A DNA stretch of 45,404 nt from Methylobacter sp. (GCA_030684815.1 JAUXXQ010000218.1:1-45404), one strand, 5' to 3'. Numbered from the stretch's first letter, positions 7,890 through 19,624 are shown. Made by a program: numbers and translations. Notes: a model not told the origin generated them from the letters alone.

Positions 7890-9551
7890 TCAGCTGACAT
7901 TTAACATAATGTTACCGAAATCAATAACGCCATTAACTAGCTGGAAAACGCCTTTACCCCGGTCTATGTCATTTTTCCAAACAACATGGCCAATATGAAT
8001 TTCAGCGCCGCAATAAACGGCTTCTTCAACAATCACTTGAACCTGATCGACAATGGGCATTTCCGATAAAATTTGGACACGTTTCTCATGAAGCTTAGCA
8101 CCATCTGCTTCAAGTTTTTCCCGGGTACGAAGAAGTTTATTTAATAAACCGTTTTTGTTTTTTTCAGGATTTCCCATCACAAATATCCCAATTTTTTGGA
8201 TGTCCTCAATCTCCTTTTCATTTTCCTCAATCCCAAGTTTCAGCCTTTCCAGTTGCCTTTGCATGTAAGGATTGAAACCCACTTTTATTTTAGTGGTAGA
8301 ACCTGAATTTGAGCCGATAATAGCGGCTTTCACTAACATTGAGGCACTGGTGATGCCACCAATGATATGGCTTTTTTTGCCGCCAGATTTGCCAACCAAT
8401 ATCCGGTTAAGGGCGGTCAAATGATTATGCATGGAAAACTCTTCAATAAGGATATCGGTGCCGGCTTCCATCTCGGCATTTACGACAAAACGTGCGCTGA
8501 TTGAACCTTTACTGATAATTTTGGCTTCAAAGGCATGGGCATGCGGGACGTCATCGGGATCGTCTTTATGTTCAGTACGGCCAATCACCCCGCCTTTAAT
8601 GACAATATTCCCACCGGCCTCAATCTCTGCCGCTTCGACAGTCCCGCCGACAAACACATCCCCTGTCGCATAAATTTTCATGCCTTCCCTGACATCGCCT
8701 TTGATATTGATAGTGCCTTCGAAATTCATGTTGCCTGTGGACAAGTCTACCAGCGGCAGGTTAATGGTCGGCTCAACAATAACGCCGTTGATCACTAACT
8801 TCGGTTGCCCGGTGATTGTGGCCACTAGCAGGCTATTATCATTCTGGTCTACTTCCGCACCCTGCAACCCTGCTGTAAATGGGGTATCTTTTCCGGGTTG
8901 GGGGGACAGTATTTGTCCGGTAACATCTTGCCCTCTTGTGCCTTCGGTCGGCGGAATGCGGCGCATTAGCGGTTCACCTTGCCTGACCACGTTAAGCTGG
9001 CCGAGGTCGCGGTAATTGGCAAAGCCCTTCTTGTCTATTTGGGGTTTGCGTTCCCTTATTTCCGGTATCAGGCTTTGAAACTGGGTATCGGTACCCGCCA
9101 CAGCGGCCAACCCTTGGGCAATGACGAGCTCGGTGGCGTAGCCGTCCTTTAAGGCCTTCTTAATTTTATCGTCCAAGATGCCGTAGACCACACCCCTTTC
9201 CTTCAACTCCTGCTGTATTTGGGCCAGCGTGACAGGTGTGCCACCGTATGGCGGGGTTAAGGTCAGTTTAGCCGACATTTTGGCGCTATCAACGGTAATC
9301 TTACAAATGCCATTTCTGCGCTCACCGATTTCCAGCACACAACTTTCATTGAGCTTGTATTTTTGCAGCAGATCGGTAAGGGCACTGTCACTCAAAAACA
9401 GATTAGGCAGATTTTGTTCTTCCAATATTTGTTTGATTGTTGACAAATCCAGCGGCGGCCTAGATTCAGAGACTTCAAACATAGCAAGCAGCTTGTTGCC
9501 GTCATCACTCAGCTTAAATGTCAGTGCATCTGGAGGAAGTGTGTCATTCAT
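7890..9551 (-). CDS. FapA family (DUF342) polymer-forming protein
   Basis: A 553-residue cytoplasmic protein of the FapA/DUF342 family. The N-terminal third contains the paired alpha/beta FapA_N region. The middle (about 240-390) is a run of Gly- and Val-rich strands typical of a right-handed beta helix, and a helical coiled coil follows (about 410-480). Family members include flagellar or cell-envelope assembly factors and relate distantly to the MinC C-terminal domain, but their exact function is not settled. A good AAGGA Shine-Dalgarno precedes the ATG at 9551. It stands alone, with no flagellar genes beside it. Confidence 0.85.
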   Translation of the reverse strand: MNDTLPPDALTFKLSDDGNKLLAMFEVSESRPPLDLSTIKQILEEQNLPNLFLSDSALTDLLQKYKLNESCVLEIGERRNGICKITVDSAKMSAKLTLTPPYGGTPVTLAQIQQELKERGVVYGILDDKIKKALKDGYATELVIAQGLAAVAGTDTQFQSLIPEIRERKPQIDKKGFANYRDLGQLNVVRQGEPLMRRIPPTEGTRGQDVTGQILSPQPGKDTPFTAGLQGAEVDQNDNSLLVATITGQPKLVINGVIVEPTINLPLVDLSTGNMNFEGTINIKGDVREGMKIYATGDVFVGGTVEAAEIEAGGNIVIKGGVIGRTEHKDDPDDVPHAHAFEAKIISKGSISARFVVNAEMEAGTDILIEEFSMHNHLTALNRILVGKSGGKKSHIIGGITSASMLVKAAIIGSNSGSTTKIKVGFNPYMQRQLERLKLGIEENEKEIEDIQKIGIFVMGNPEKNKNGLLNKLLRTREKLEADGAKLHEKRVQILSEMPIVDQVQVIVEEAVYCGAEIHIGHVVWKNDIDRGKGVFQLVNGVIDFGNIMLNVS

Positions 9552-9759
9552 GGATCATTCCTTAAAAATCATTACTGCCTGTTAGCAATCGAAATAGTTG
9601 AAAATTAGCCCTCTTTTATTGGCCTGGACGCCATCATTAACGGCGGGCTAGAAATGGGCAGTTTTTAATAACAAAACGGTCAGGCTTGAAGAGTAGCATA
9701 GTTGGCAGCTTTGTCATTATCATCGGCAGTAAAACTGTGGCGGAATACGTGTTTTTTGG

Positions 9760-10173
9760 CTATTTCATGATCAATTCAACCAATTTAACAAAGGCCGGGT
9801 TAAACAATGTTAAGCCAAAGACAGCAATGCCGATCAATACTTTTAACAGCAAGGTCGTTTGTTTAAGCTCGCCGCGCAGTACGTTAATTTCTGCGCGTAC
9901 ATTGCTGATTTCTGCTCGTACTTCGCTAATTTCTGCTCGCACCCCATTAATTTCTGCGCGCACAAATTCTTTAGTTGCTAACTCTGTGCGCAATTCATTA
10001 TATAGCTCAGCTTTTAGCGATTCTTTTTTATGGGTGATATGCTCGTCCGCCTGGTTCTCAATGGCCTGAATCGAGCTTTCTATAGCTTTGGCAAAAACCT
10101 CAGCTTTTTCCCTGTCCTGATTACACGCTGTTTCCAGTAATAAAAATACATCGCGTGGTATTGAATAAGCCAT
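9760..10173 (-). CDS. DUF1640-like coiled-coil protein with C-terminal membrane anchor
   Basis: A 137-residue protein. After an N-terminal helical part there is a coiled coil containing four near-identical heptads (R-A-E-I followed by variable residues, about 70-97), then one C-terminal membrane helix (about 111-130). This matches DUF1640/CCDC90-like proteins, which form trimeric coiled coils tethered to membranes. GGGAG lies at the right distance before the ATG. The heptads are encoded by four 21 bp repeats (9887-9970). It faces away from the his operon. Role unknown. Confidence 0.8.
   Translation of the reverse strand: MAYSIPRDVFLLLETACNQDREKAEVFAKAIESSIQAIENQADEHITHKKESLKAELYNELRTELATKEFVRAEINGVRAEISEVRAEISNVRAEINVLRGELKQTTLLLKVLIGIAVFGLTLFNPAFVKLVELIMK
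9887..9970. repeat. Four 21 bp tandem repeats in coding sequence
   Basis: Four units of exactly 21 bp (9887-9907, 9908-9928, 9929-9949, 9950-9970) each start with ATTTCTGC on the plus strand. Each unit encodes one coiled-coil heptad on the minus strand, so unit loss or gain would keep the reading frame. Confidence 0.85.
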
Positions 10174-10348
10174 TGACTAGCTCCCTATCGTGTTTGCTGT
10201 TAGCTGGATTATAGCATTGTTAAAATACCGGCGGCGCGGCTCTGGCTACAGAAAAAATCCCAAACAAAATAACCGTGCATAACAAACACTGCAAAATCTT
10301 GCTTGTCATAGTAGAATGCCGCCAGTCTCCAATATTAGTCATACAGTC

Positions 10349-10942
10349 ATGGATCAACGTACTGCGGAAGTAGAGCGCAACACGCTCGAAACTCAAATTA
10401 ACATCAAAATCAACCTGGACGGATCGGGTAAATCCTCTTTTTCAACCGGCGTGCCTTTTCTTGAGCACATGCTCGATCAGATTGCCCGGCACGGCCTGAT
10501 TGACATGGACATTATCGCCAAAGGCGATCTGGCGATTGACGACCATCACACTGTCGAAGATGTCGGCATTACTTTAGGTCAAGCCTTCGCCAAAGCCCTG
10601 CAAGACAAAAAAGGCATCGTCCGTTACGGACACGCTTATGTGCCGTTGGATGAAGCGTTGTCCCGCGTGGTGATTGATTTTTCCGGCCGCCCCGGCCTGT
10701 TTTATGAAGTCAACTACCCCAAAGCCATGATCGGCCGCTTTGACGTCGATCTGTTCCGCGAATTTTTTCAGGGCTTTGTCAACCATGCCGGGGTGACCTT
10801 GCATATCGACAACTTAAAAGGCAGCAATGCCCATCATGTCGCCGAAACCATTTTTAAAGCCACGGGTCGCGCTATCCGCATGGCGATTAGTGCCGACCCG
10901 CGTATGGCGGGCATCATGCCGTCAACCAAAGGCAGCCTTTAA
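10349..10942 (+). CDS. hisB: Imidazoleglycerol-phosphate dehydratase
   Basis: HisB dehydrates imidazoleglycerol phosphate to imidazole-acetol phosphate in histidine biosynthesis. At 197 residues from the ATG at 10349 it is a single-function HisB, without the phosphatase half found in enterobacteria. The metal-binding motifs are visible as an E-H-M-L stretch near residue 44, D-D-H-H-T-V-E-D near 73-80, and a second H-H-x-x-E near 168-172. An alternative ATG at 10316 adds 11 residues that do not look conserved. It is the first gene of a rightward his cluster. Confidence 0.95.
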   Translation: MDQRTAEVERNTLETQINIKINLDGSGKSSFSTGVPFLEHMLDQIARHGLIDMDIIAKGDLAIDDHHTVEDVGITLGQAFAKALQDKKGIVRYGHAYVPLDEALSRVVIDFSGRPGLFYEVNYPKAMIGRFDVDLFREFFQGFVNHAGVTLHIDNLKGSNAHHVAETIFKATGRAIRMAISADPRMAGIMPSTKGSL

Positions 10943-10968
10943 CCTTGCACCTTTAACCTGTTTTATTT

Positions 10969-11613
10969 ATGTCTACTGTCGCTGTAATCGATTACGGAAT
11001 GGGTAATCTGCACTCCATCGTCAAGGCGCTGCAACATGCTGCGCCTGAAGTCGATGTTATTTGTGTCTCCGATGCCGAGGCCATCCTTCAAGCCGACCGG
11101 GTGGTTTTCCCCGGTGTCGGCGCAATACGGGATTGTATGCAGGCGCTCAATCAGTCAGGCCTAGCCGATGTCATTTTGCAGGTTGCAAAAAGCAAACCCT
11201 TGCTGGGCATTTGCTTAGGGATGCAGGCTTTATTGACCGATAGCGCCGAAAACAACGGCACACCTTGCCTTGCTATTATTGACGGCCATGTCGTCCATTT
11301 TCCTGAAGCCTTGACCGACACTGACGGCAACTTACTCAAAATTCCGCACATGGGCTGGAATCAAGTCCATCAATTACACCCGCATCCGCTCTGGGAAAAC
11401 ATCCCGCAGGACAGCCGTTTTTATTTCGTCCACAGTTATTATGCGCAGCCTAATGATGCCGCAGTCACGGCAGCAACTACGCAATACCCCGATGCATTTA
11501 CCTGCGCCTTGGCGCAAGCTAATGTTTTTGCCGTACAGTTTCACCCCGAAAAAAGCCAGGCAGTCGGTTTACAGCTGCTGAAGAATTTTTTGCATTGGGA
11601 TGGACACGTTTAG
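10969..11613 (+). CDS. hisH: Imidazole glycerol phosphate synthase, glutaminase subunit
   Basis: HisH hydrolyses glutamine and passes ammonia to HisF, making imidazoleglycerol phosphate and AICAR. The 214-residue class I amidotransferase shows the nucleophile elbow G-I-C-L-G near residue 79 and the His/Glu pair in F-H-P-E-K near 187. It follows hisB by 26 bp and precedes hisA, the usual proteobacterial order. Confidence 0.96.
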   Translation: MSTVAVIDYGMGNLHSIVKALQHAAPEVDVICVSDAEAILQADRVVFPGVGAIRDCMQALNQSGLADVILQVAKSKPLLGICLGMQALLTDSAENNGTPCLAIIDGHVVHFPEALTDTDGNLLKIPHMGWNQVHQLHPHPLWENIPQDSRFYFVHSYYAQPNDAAVTAATTQYPDAFTCALAQANVFAVQFHPEKSQAVGLQLLKNFLHWDGHV

Positions 11614-11656
11614 TTATTATCGACTGATTACACGCCGTTAAGGATTTTATAATTTT

Positions 11657-12391
11657 ATGTTACTGATACCTGCAATCGATTTAAAAGAGGGAAAATGTGT
11701 CCGTTTACGTCAGGGACGCATGGATGACAATACGGTTTTTTCCGATGACCCGGTCGCCGTAGCTGGTAAGTGGGTTGCCGCCGGGGCAAGACGGATACAT
11801 TTGGTTGACCTTGATGGCGCATTTGCTGGAAAGCCGAGAAACGCCGATGTTATTCATGCCATCGTCGAAGCTTATCCCGATGTGCCGGTACAAATCGGCG
11901 GCGGCATTCGCGATGAAGACACCATACAGGCTTACCTTAACGCCGGTGTCGAATACGTTATTATCGGCACCAAAGCCGTAAACGAACCGCATTTTGTCCG
12001 TGACATGGCGATGGAATATCCGCGCCGCATCATCGTCGGGCTGGATGCCAAAGACGGCAAAGTGGCGATTGACGGCTGGTCGAAATTGTCCAAACATGAT
12101 GTCATCGACATGGCGCAACATTTCGAGGAAGACGGCGTCGAAGCCATTATCTACACCGACATTTCCCGCGACGGCATGATGCAGGGCGTTAATGTCGAAG
12201 CCACCGCCAAATTGGCGCGCGCCATCCGCATTCCAGTGATTGCTTCTGGCGGCATCACCAATATGGACGACATCAGGGCTCTGGGTACAGTCGCCCATGA
12301 GGGCATTATGGGCGCAATTACCGGCAGGGCGATTTACGAAGGCACGCTGGATTTTGAGGCCGCCGAAAAATTAGCCGAATCATTTGAATAA
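11657..12391 (+). CDS. hisA: Phosphoribosylformimino-AICAR-phosphate isomerase
   Basis: HisA is a 244-residue TIM barrel that isomerises ProFAR to PRFAR. The catalytic Asp sits in the opening A-I-D-L-K (D8). The second is in the D-I-S-R-D-G stretch around residue 170, and phosphate-binding glycines occur in the Q-I-G-G-G-I and A-S-G-G-I turns. AAGGA precedes the ATG. It is followed after one base by hisF. Confidence 0.96.
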   Translation: MLLIPAIDLKEGKCVRLRQGRMDDNTVFSDDPVAVAGKWVAAGARRIHLVDLDGAFAGKPRNADVIHAIVEAYPDVPVQIGGGIRDEDTIQAYLNAGVEYVIIGTKAVNEPHFVRDMAMEYPRRIIVGLDAKDGKVAIDGWSKLSKHDVIDMAQHFEEDGVEAIIYTDISRDGMMQGVNVEATAKLARAIRIPVIASGGITNMDDIRALGTVAHEGIMGAITGRAIYEGTLDFEAAEKLAESFE

Positions 12392-12392
12392 G

Positions 12393-13166
12393 ATGAGCTT
12401 AGCCAAACGTATTATCCCCTGCCTTGATGTTGACAACGGGCGCGTCGTTAAAGGCGTCAAATTTGTCGATATTCGCGATGCCGGCGATCCTGTTGAAATC
12501 GCCCGGCGTTACGACCGCGAAGGCGCCGATGAAATCACCTTTCTGGACATCACCGCCACCCATGACAACCGAGACACCATTGTCCATGTGGTTGAACAGG
12601 TCGCCAGCGAAGTGTTCATCCCGCTGACCGTCGGCGGCGGCATTAGGACTTTGGACGACATTCGCCGGATGCTGAATGCCGGTGCCGATAAAGTCGGCAT
12701 TAACAGCGCAGCGGTATTTAACCCGGGTTTTGTCCGCGAAGCGGCGGAACGTTTCGGCTCGCAATGTATCGTGGTCGCCATCGACGCGAAAAAAGTCAGT
12801 CAACTAGGCGAACCCAGCTGCTGGGAGATTTTCACCCACGGCGGCCGCAAGCCAACCGGCATTGATGCGATTGAATGGGCCCGGAAAATGGTCGATTACG
12901 GTGCCGGGGAAATTCTGCTGACCAGTATGGACAGGGACGGTACCCGCGAAGGTTTCGATTTGCCGCTGACCCGCGCTATCAGCGAAGCGGTCACGGTGCC
13001 GGTGATTGCCTCCGGCGGTGTCGGCAATCTCGACCATCTGGCCGATGGCGTCATTGAAGGTAAAGCCGATGCAGTGCTGGCCGCCAGCATTTTCCATTTT
13101 GCCGAATACACTATTGAACAGGCCAAGCAACGCATGGCCGCTCGCGGTATCGAGGTGCGTTTATGA
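12393..13166 (+). CDS. hisF: Imidazole glycerol phosphate synthase, cyclase subunit
   Basis: HisF is the TIM-barrel cyclase that uses ammonia from HisH. The 257-residue frame from ATG 12393 begins with the conserved [14 protein letters not shown], giving catalytic D11; the second Asp is in the T-S-M-D-R-D-G stretch near residue 130. A longer in-frame ATG at 12384 lies inside hisA and is not favoured. The last bases overlap hisI by 4 bp. Confidence 0.96.
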   Translation: MSLAKRIIPCLDVDNGRVVKGVKFVDIRDAGDPVEIARRYDREGADEITFLDITATHDNRDTIVHVVEQVASEVFIPLTVGGGIRTLDDIRRMLNAGADKVGINSAAVFNPGFVREAAERFGSQCIVVAIDAKKVSQLGEPSCWEIFTHGGRKPTGIDAIEWARKMVDYGAGEILLTSMDRDGTREGFDLPLTRAISEAVTVPVIASGGVGNLDHLADGVIEGKADAVLAASIFHFAEYTIEQAKQRMAARGIEVRL

Positions 13167-13555
13167 GCGCATCCTGGCTGGACGAAATCCGCTGGACTGA
13201 CGATGGCTTGGTGCCCGTGATCGCGCAACAGGCGGAAAGCGGAAAAGTGTTGATGTTTGCCTGGATGAACCGCGAGTCATTAGCATTAACGGTCTCCGAA
13301 GGTTATGCCGTGTACTGGTCGCGGTCGCGCGGCAAATTATGGCGCAAAGGCGAAGAATCTGGACATCGGCAGAAAGTCATCGACTTGCAGCTCGATTGCG
13401 ACGAAGACGTCATTTTGCTAAAAATCGAACAGGAAGGCGGTATCGCTTGCCATACCGGCCGCGAAAGCTGTTTCTACCGCAGCCTGAGTGACGGACAATG
13501 GCAAAGCGTCGAGCCGGTTTTAAAAGACCCCGAAACTATTTATAAAAAATCATGA
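13163..13555 (+). CDS. hisI: Phosphoribosyl-AMP cyclohydrolase
   Basis: HisI opens the adenine ring of PR-AMP. The 130-residue protein has the zinc and magnesium sites D-C-D-E-D (about 74-78) and C-H-T-G-R-x-S-C-F (about 91-99), plus the W-S-R-S-R substrate motif. It is separate from hisE, unlike the fused HisIE of enterobacteria, and overlaps both hisF and hisE by 4 bp. Confidence 0.96.
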   Translation: MSASWLDEIRWTDDGLVPVIAQQAESGKVLMFAWMNRESLALTVSEGYAVYWSRSRGKLWRKGEESGHRQKVIDLQLDCDEDVILLKIEQEGGIACHTGRESCFYRSLSDGQWQSVEPVLKDPETIYKKS

Positions 13556-13869
13556 GTGATGTATTACAACAGCTGGCGGAAATCCTCGAACAGCGTAAAT
13601 TAGAGTCGGCCGATAAATCATATGTCGCCAGTCTGTATGCCAAAGGTCTGGACAGCATACTGAAAAAAATCGGTGAAGAAGCCACCGAAACCGTCATCGC
13701 AGCCAAAGGCGGAGACAAACAACAAATTATTTATGAAACCGCCGATTTGTGGTTTCATTGCCTGGTGTTGCTGGCCGATCAGGGACTCGGGCCGGATGAT
13801 GTATTGCAGGAACTGCAACGTCGTTTCGGTTTATCCGGCCTGGAAGAAAAGACGCAACGAAACAAGTAA
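13552..13869 (+). CDS. hisE: Phosphoribosyl-ATP pyrophosphatase
   Basis: HisE removes pyrophosphate from PR-ATP in the second step of histidine synthesis. The 105-residue all-helical protein carries the MazG-like metal motif, an E-E-A-x-E pair near residue 40-45 and a later E-x-x-D near 61-65. It overlaps hisI by 4 bp and is followed after 17 bp by tatA. Confidence 0.95.
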   Translation: MSDVLQQLAEILEQRKLESADKSYVASLYAKGLDSILKKIGEEATETVIAAKGGDKQQIIYETADLWFHCLVLLADQGLGPDDVLQELQRRFGLSGLEEKTQRNK

Positions 13870-13886
13870 GCTATTGGAGATAGAAA

Positions 13887-14096
13887 ATGGGTCCCAGCAT
13901 TACTCAATTATTAGTCGTATTAGTCATCGTCATCGTTATTTTTGGCACCAAACGCCTGCGTAATATGGGTGCCGATTTGGGCGGCGCCATTAAAGGTTTT
14001 CGCTCTGCGATGAAGGAAGGCGGGGAAACGCCTGCCGAGGATAAAGCCGATGTCATCGACAGCGAAATTACCACCGAAAAAAAACCTAAAGATTAG
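13887..14096 (+). CDS. tatA: Sec-independent translocase subunit TatA
   Basis: A 69-residue Tat pore subunit: one N-terminal membrane helix (about 4-20), the F-G-T-K-R-L hinge, and an amphipathic helix (about 24-42) with a charged tail. It has a clear Shine-Dalgarno (GGAGA) and starts 17 bp after hisE, so the tat genes may be read from the his promoter. The TatA oligomer transports folded Tat substrates across the inner membrane. Confidence 0.95.
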   Translation: MGPSITQLLVVLVIVIVIFGTKRLRNMGADLGGAIKGFRSAMKEGGETPAEDKADVIDSEITTEKKPKD

Positions 14097-14101
14097 CGCC
14101 C

Positions 14102-14404
14102 ATGTTTGATGTCGGATTTTCGGAACTGTGCCTGATCGGCCTGGTCAGCTTGCTGGTAATAGGCCCGGAAAGATTGCCCAAAGTGGCTCGGCTTGCGGGA
14201 TTTTGGCTAGGCAAAACACGCAGCATGGTGGCCTCGGTCAAAGAAGAAATAAAACTGGAACTAGAAGCCGAAGAGCTGCGACAGCTATTTAAAGAACAAT
14301 CCGGGCTGGATGACGTCCGGCAGATGCTCGACGAAACCTCCGATGCCGTCAAATCCTCGCTAGCCCCCCCCCCTGAAAACACCGACACGCATGAGCCAAA
14401 ATAG
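14102..14404 (+). CDS. tatB: Sec-independent translocase subunit TatB
   Basis: A 100-residue TatB, which with TatC forms the receptor for twin-arginine signal peptides. The start M-F-D-V-G-F-S-E-L with conserved Glu8, a membrane helix with the G-P-E-R-L-P turn, and a long amphipathic helix are typical. The 3' end contains a run of ten C residues (14364-14373), encoding prolines, and overlaps tatC by 14 bp. Slippage there would change the tail and the coupling to tatC. Confidence 0.95.
   Translation: MFDVGFSELCLIGLVSLLVIGPERLPKVARLAGFWLGKTRSMVASVKEEIKLELEAEELRQLFKEQSGLDDVRQMLDETSDAVKSSLAPPPENTDTHEPK
14364..14373. repeat. Homopolymeric C tract in tatB
   Basis: Ten consecutive C residues lie near the 3' end of tatB, 18 bp before the tatC start. 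Homopolymers of this length can slip during replication. It could equally be a base-calling problem, although the reading frame is intact as given. Confidence 0.85.
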
Positions 14405-15203
14405 TTTCCATTCGACTGGCGAACAGCCGTTCATCAGCCATCTGATTGAATTGCGCAACCGCCTGTTGCGTATGGTCTTATGCGTGTTAATTGTATTTGC
14501 GGCACTGGCTGCCTACGCCAATGAAATCTACAGCCTGTTGGCCGTCCCCTTGCTGAAACACATGCCTGAAAATAGCACCATGATTGCTATTGATGTGGCC
14601 TCGCCGTTTTTCACGCCGTTCAAATTGGTACTGGTGCTGTCGGCGTTTATTTCCGTGCCTTTTATCCTTTACCAATTCTGGGCTTTTGTTGCGCCAGGCT
14701 TGTATAAGCGTGAGCGGCGCATGATTTTACCGTTACTGGTTGCCAGCACCCTGCTGTTTTATATGGGCGTGGCCTTTGCCTATTTCGTGGTTTTCCCGCT
14801 GGTGTTCGGCTTTTTGACTGCGGCCGCACCCGAAGGCGTCGCGGTGATGACCGACATCAGCAAATATCTTGATTTTGTGCTGGCGCTGTTTTTTGCCTTT
14901 GGCGTTTGTTTTGAAATCCCCATATTCACTATCGTCCTGGTCTGGACAGGTCTGGTAACCCCCGTCAGCCTTGCCGACAAACGCCCTTATGTAATTGTTG
15001 GCGCGTTCATCATCGGCGCTTTTTTGACCCCGCCTGATGCCATTTCGCAAACATTATTGGCCGTCCCAATGTGGGTACTGTTTGAGCTGGGCCTGTTATT
15101 TTCACGGCTTTTTGTGCCCAAACCAGACGCTGATTATCCAATACACGCCGACGCTGAGATGGAAAACCGGCTGGATAAAATTGAACGTCAAGAAGACGAG
15201 TAA
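14391..15203 (+). CDS. tatC: Sec-independent translocase subunit TatC
   Basis: A 270-residue, six-helix inner-membrane protein that recognises twin-arginine signal peptides with TatB. The N-terminus has the H-L-x-E-L-R-x-R signature (about 16-23), and conserved F-x-x-P and Y-x-x-W-x-F-V-x-P-G-L-Y stretches follow the first periplasmic loop. It starts inside tatB and is the last gene of the his-tat block. Confidence 0.97.
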   Translation: MSQNSFHSTGEQPFISHLIELRNRLLRMVLCVLIVFAALAAYANEIYSLLAVPLLKHMPENSTMIAIDVASPFFTPFKLVLVLSAFISVPFILYQFWAFVAPGLYKRERRMILPLLVASTLLFYMGVAFAYFVVFPLVFGFLTAAAPEGVAVMTDISKYLDFVLALFFAFGVCFEIPIFTIVLVWTGLVTPVSLADKRPYVIVGAFIIGAFLTPPDAISQTLLAVPMWVLFELGLLFSRLFVPKPDADYPIHADAEMENRLDKIERQEDE

Positions 15204-15442
15204 GGTCGTTCTTGAAAAAACGTAACTGCTCAGCGGTTGCTAAAAATGACTAAATAGAACACAGATGTGACGAGTTTACACAGATTATCCGTTTGGTCTT
15301 TGTCATCCGTGTTCCATTCCATTTTTCGCTGAGTGGCTCAAAAAAACATAGCGGAAATTGTCCACGGACAGCACGAAGTTTAATTTTTCGTGCTGTTCGT
15401 GTTCTGCGTGGTGATTTTAACCTGCCATTAATGAAAAGTTAC
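15204..15442. other. Intergenic region with a repeat-derived hairpin
   Basis: This gap lies between convergent tatC and thiC. It contains a diverged copy of the CACAGATT...CACGGATT-type dispersed repeat (about 15260-15320). It also holds a strong hairpin, 15363-15377 with 15387-15401 (arms CACGGACAGCACGAA and TTCGTGCTGTTCGTG, one mismatch), which could end transcription from both sides. Confidence 0.6.
15363..15401. terminator. Repeat-derived hairpin, possible bidirectional terminator
   Basis: Inverted repeat with 15 bp arms and a 9 bp loop, one mismatch, between convergent genes. It shares the CACGAA/TTCGTG core with palindromes at 31827, 42863 and 44851. Neither strand has an ideal T-run, so terminator activity is a guess from position and stem strength. 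Confidence 0.45.
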
Positions 15443-17459
<2,017 letters not shown>

Positions 17460-17480
17460 AGCCTTTACGGATGTGCCGCT

Positions 17481-17509
17481 AAGTTAAAGGATAATGCCAC
17501 AGATTGCAA
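17481..17509 (-). promoter_or_regulatory. thiC: Probable thiC promoter
   Basis: Minus-strand TTGCAA (17504-17509) and TAACTT (17481-17486) are 17 bp apart and would start RNA shortly before the riboswitch. Each box departs from consensus, so this is a position-supported guess. Confidence 0.45.
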
Positions 17510-17750
17510 GCCCGCCCCACCTTACTAATACCGCAAACACCTTATAAAACAAATGGTTTTAGCCTCCTACCTCATTTTAACGTGCACATTTACAGACAGC
17601 CATCGCCCTGCCTATTGCCGTTAAGGCCAAACATTAGCCCGTTAATGCTTCCGCCTATACCAAAAAAATAATTTATCCGCACTGTAAAAATGATTTTTTC
17701 TACTAGCAATGTTAAAATCAGCGCAATTTCCGGCTAACCAGACTTAACGG

Positions 17751-18491
17751 ATGTCAACAGACTCTCAACAGAATACTCATCGCTCATCGGCACTGGAATT
17801 CAAAAGCAGCACTTTTTCTGTGCCTGTTCTGGTTTTAGCCAGTAATGATGTTGTAATTATTGAGCAACAATTACAGGAAAAAGTACAGCTGGCACCCGAG
17901 TTTTTCAAAAATTCGCCGCTGGTATTTGACCTGCAAGAGCTGAATAAACGTGATGTCGAGATTAATGTGGCTGAACTCACACACATTATCCGTAAGCTGG
18001 ATTTATTGCCGATAGGCATACGCGGGGGGACAGCCCAACAAAACCAACAGGCCTTGGAGCTTGGTATCCCCATACATGCGGGGCATAACATGAGCGCCGC
18101 GTCCGGAACAGAAAAACAGCAAACACCCAAACCTGAGGCCGTATTTGAGCCGCAAGCTGTTTCGGCAGCAACTACGACGCTGATTACCCTACCTGTGCGC
18201 TCCGGCCAGCGTGTTTATGCCGAAGGCGATTTGATTATCTTAGCCCAGGTGAGCGCCGGGGCCGAAATTCTGGCCGAAGGCAATATCCATGTTTACGGTT
18301 CGCTAAGAGGCCGTGCTTTGGCAGGCGTTTTAGGCAATACAGCCGCACGTATTTTTTGCTCGGACTTGCAGGCTGAGCTTATTTCTATAGCCGGAAATTA
18401 TAAGATCAGCGAAGATTTGAATGGCACGGTTCTCAATCAGCCTGTTCAAATCTATTTACAAAATCATGCTTTAGTAATTAAAGATATTTAA
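17751..18491 (+). CDS. minC: Septum site-determining protein MinC
   Basis: MinC inhibits FtsZ polymerisation away from midcell. The 246-residue protein has an N-terminal MinC_N domain (about 15-110), a linker (about 115-140) and a C-terminal beta-helix domain (about 145-246) with the R-S-G-Q-x-x-Y-A-x-G-D-L motif and a G-x-x-x-A-E-G-N-I-H-V-Y-G turn that binds MinD. It is the first gene of minCDE, with 21 bp to the next frame. Confidence 0.95.
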   Translation: MSTDSQQNTHRSSALEFKSSTFSVPVLVLASNDVVIIEQQLQEKVQLAPEFFKNSPLVFDLQELNKRDVEINVAELTHIIRKLDLLPIGIRGGTAQQNQQALELGIPIHAGHNMSAASGTEKQQTPKPEAVFEPQAVSAATTTLITLPVRSGQRVYAEGDLIILAQVSAGAEILAEGNIHVYGSLRGRALAGVLGNTAARIFCSDLQAELISIAGNYKISEDLNGTVLNQPVQIYLQNHALVIKDI

Positions 18492-18518
18492 CTTATATTT
18501 ATTCTTGAGAGGTTGTGT

Positions 18519-19328
18519 GTGGCACGAATCATAGTCGTAACATCGGGCAAAGGCGGCGTGGGTAAAACAACCACAAGCGCCGCTATAGCCATGGGACTTG
18601 CAAAAAAAGGCCACAAAACGGCGGTCATCGATTTTGATGTGGGTTTGCGTAACCTGGATTTAATCATGGGCTGCGAACGCCGTGTTGTTTATGACTTTGT
18701 CAATGTTATCAACGGTGAAGCGACGCTTAACCAAGCTCTGATAAAAGACAAGAACTGCGACCAGCTGTACATTCTGCCAGCCTCGCAAACCCGGGATAAG
18801 GACGCGCTGAGCCAAGAAGGTGTAGGCAAGATTTTAGAGGAACTGAAAAAAGATTTTAAATACATCATCTGCGATTCCCCTGCCGGCATCGAAAAAGGCG
18901 CGCATTTGGCCATGTATTTTGCCGATGATGCTTTTATTGTCACCAACCCCGAAGTTTCTTCAGTACGGGACTCAGATCGTATGCTAGGTATACTATCCAG
19001 CAAATCGCGCCGCGCCGAACAAAACGAAGATCCCATTAAAGAATACCTGCTGTTGTCGCGCTACTCGCCAGACCGGGTAAAATTAGGCGAAATGCTCAGT
19101 GTTGACGATGTACAGGAAATTTTATCGTTACATTTACTTGGCGTGATACCAGAATCAAAGTCGGTGCTAAGTGCATCGAATGCAGGCATTCCGGTTATCC
19201 TCGATGAAAAAAGCGATGCCGGTCAAGCCTATGCGGATATTGTTGCCCGCTATTTGGGCGAGGAAAAGCCCCATCGCTTTATTGATGAGAAAAAAGGCCT
19301 CTTTGGGAAGCTTTTCGGGGGCAAATAA
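18519..19328 (+). CDS. minD: Septum site-determining ATPase MinD
   Basis: MinD is a membrane-cycling ATPase that recruits MinC and is released by MinE. The deviant Walker A motif K-G-G-V-G-K-T is at residues 11-17, and the C-terminus ends in an amphipathic targeting helix (K-K-G-L-F-G-K-L-F). The GTG at 18519 gives the canonical start and has GAGAGG upstream; earlier in-frame codons add only two residues. The stop overlaps the minE ATG by one base. Confidence 0.96.
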   Translation: MARIIVVTSGKGGVGKTTTSAAIAMGLAKKGHKTAVIDFDVGLRNLDLIMGCERRVVYDFVNVINGEATLNQALIKDKNCDQLYILPASQTRDKDALSQEGVGKILEELKKDFKYIICDSPAGIEKGAHLAMYFADDAFIVTNPEVSSVRDSDRMLGILSSKSRRAEQNEDPIKEYLLLSRYSPDRVKLGEMLSVDDVQEILSLHLLGVIPESKSVLSASNAGIPVILDEKSDAGQAYADIVARYLGEEKPHRFIDEKKGLFGKLFGGK

Positions 19329-19594
19329 TGAGCTTACTGGATTATTTTAAATCTTCTAAAGCCAGCTCAGCATCGCTTGCCAAGGAAAGACTGCAAATCT
19401 TGGTCGCTCATGAGCGTAGCTCCAGAAACCAGCCGTCCTACCTTCCGCAATTACAACAAGAGTTACTGGAAGTGATCCGGAAATACATAACTGTGGAGCA
19501 AGACGCCATATCGGTTAATTTCGAACAAAACGACACCCAGGAAACACTGGAGCTTAATATTGTGCTTCCAGACCATCCTTCTAAACCCTCTTAA
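19328..19594 (+). CDS. minE: Cell division topological specificity factor MinE
   Basis: An 88-residue MinE that stimulates MinD ATPase and sets up Min oscillation. The N-terminal S-L-L-D-Y-F membrane-targeting segment, the A-K-E-R-L-Q-I-L-V-A-H anti-MinCD helix (about 18-28) and the C-terminal dimer domain are all present. It overlaps minD by one base. Confidence 0.96.
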   Translation: MSLLDYFKSSKASSASLAKERLQILVAHERSSRNQPSYLPQLQQELLEVIRKYITVEQDAISVNFEQNDTQETLELNIVLPDHPSKPS

Positions 19595-19624
19595 CCCAAC
19601 AACTTAAACTTAAAGGTGAGTACT

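Noticed and set aside
9887-9970. CRISPR-like array
   Set aside because: The repeats are 21 bp, without spacers, and encode protein heptads.
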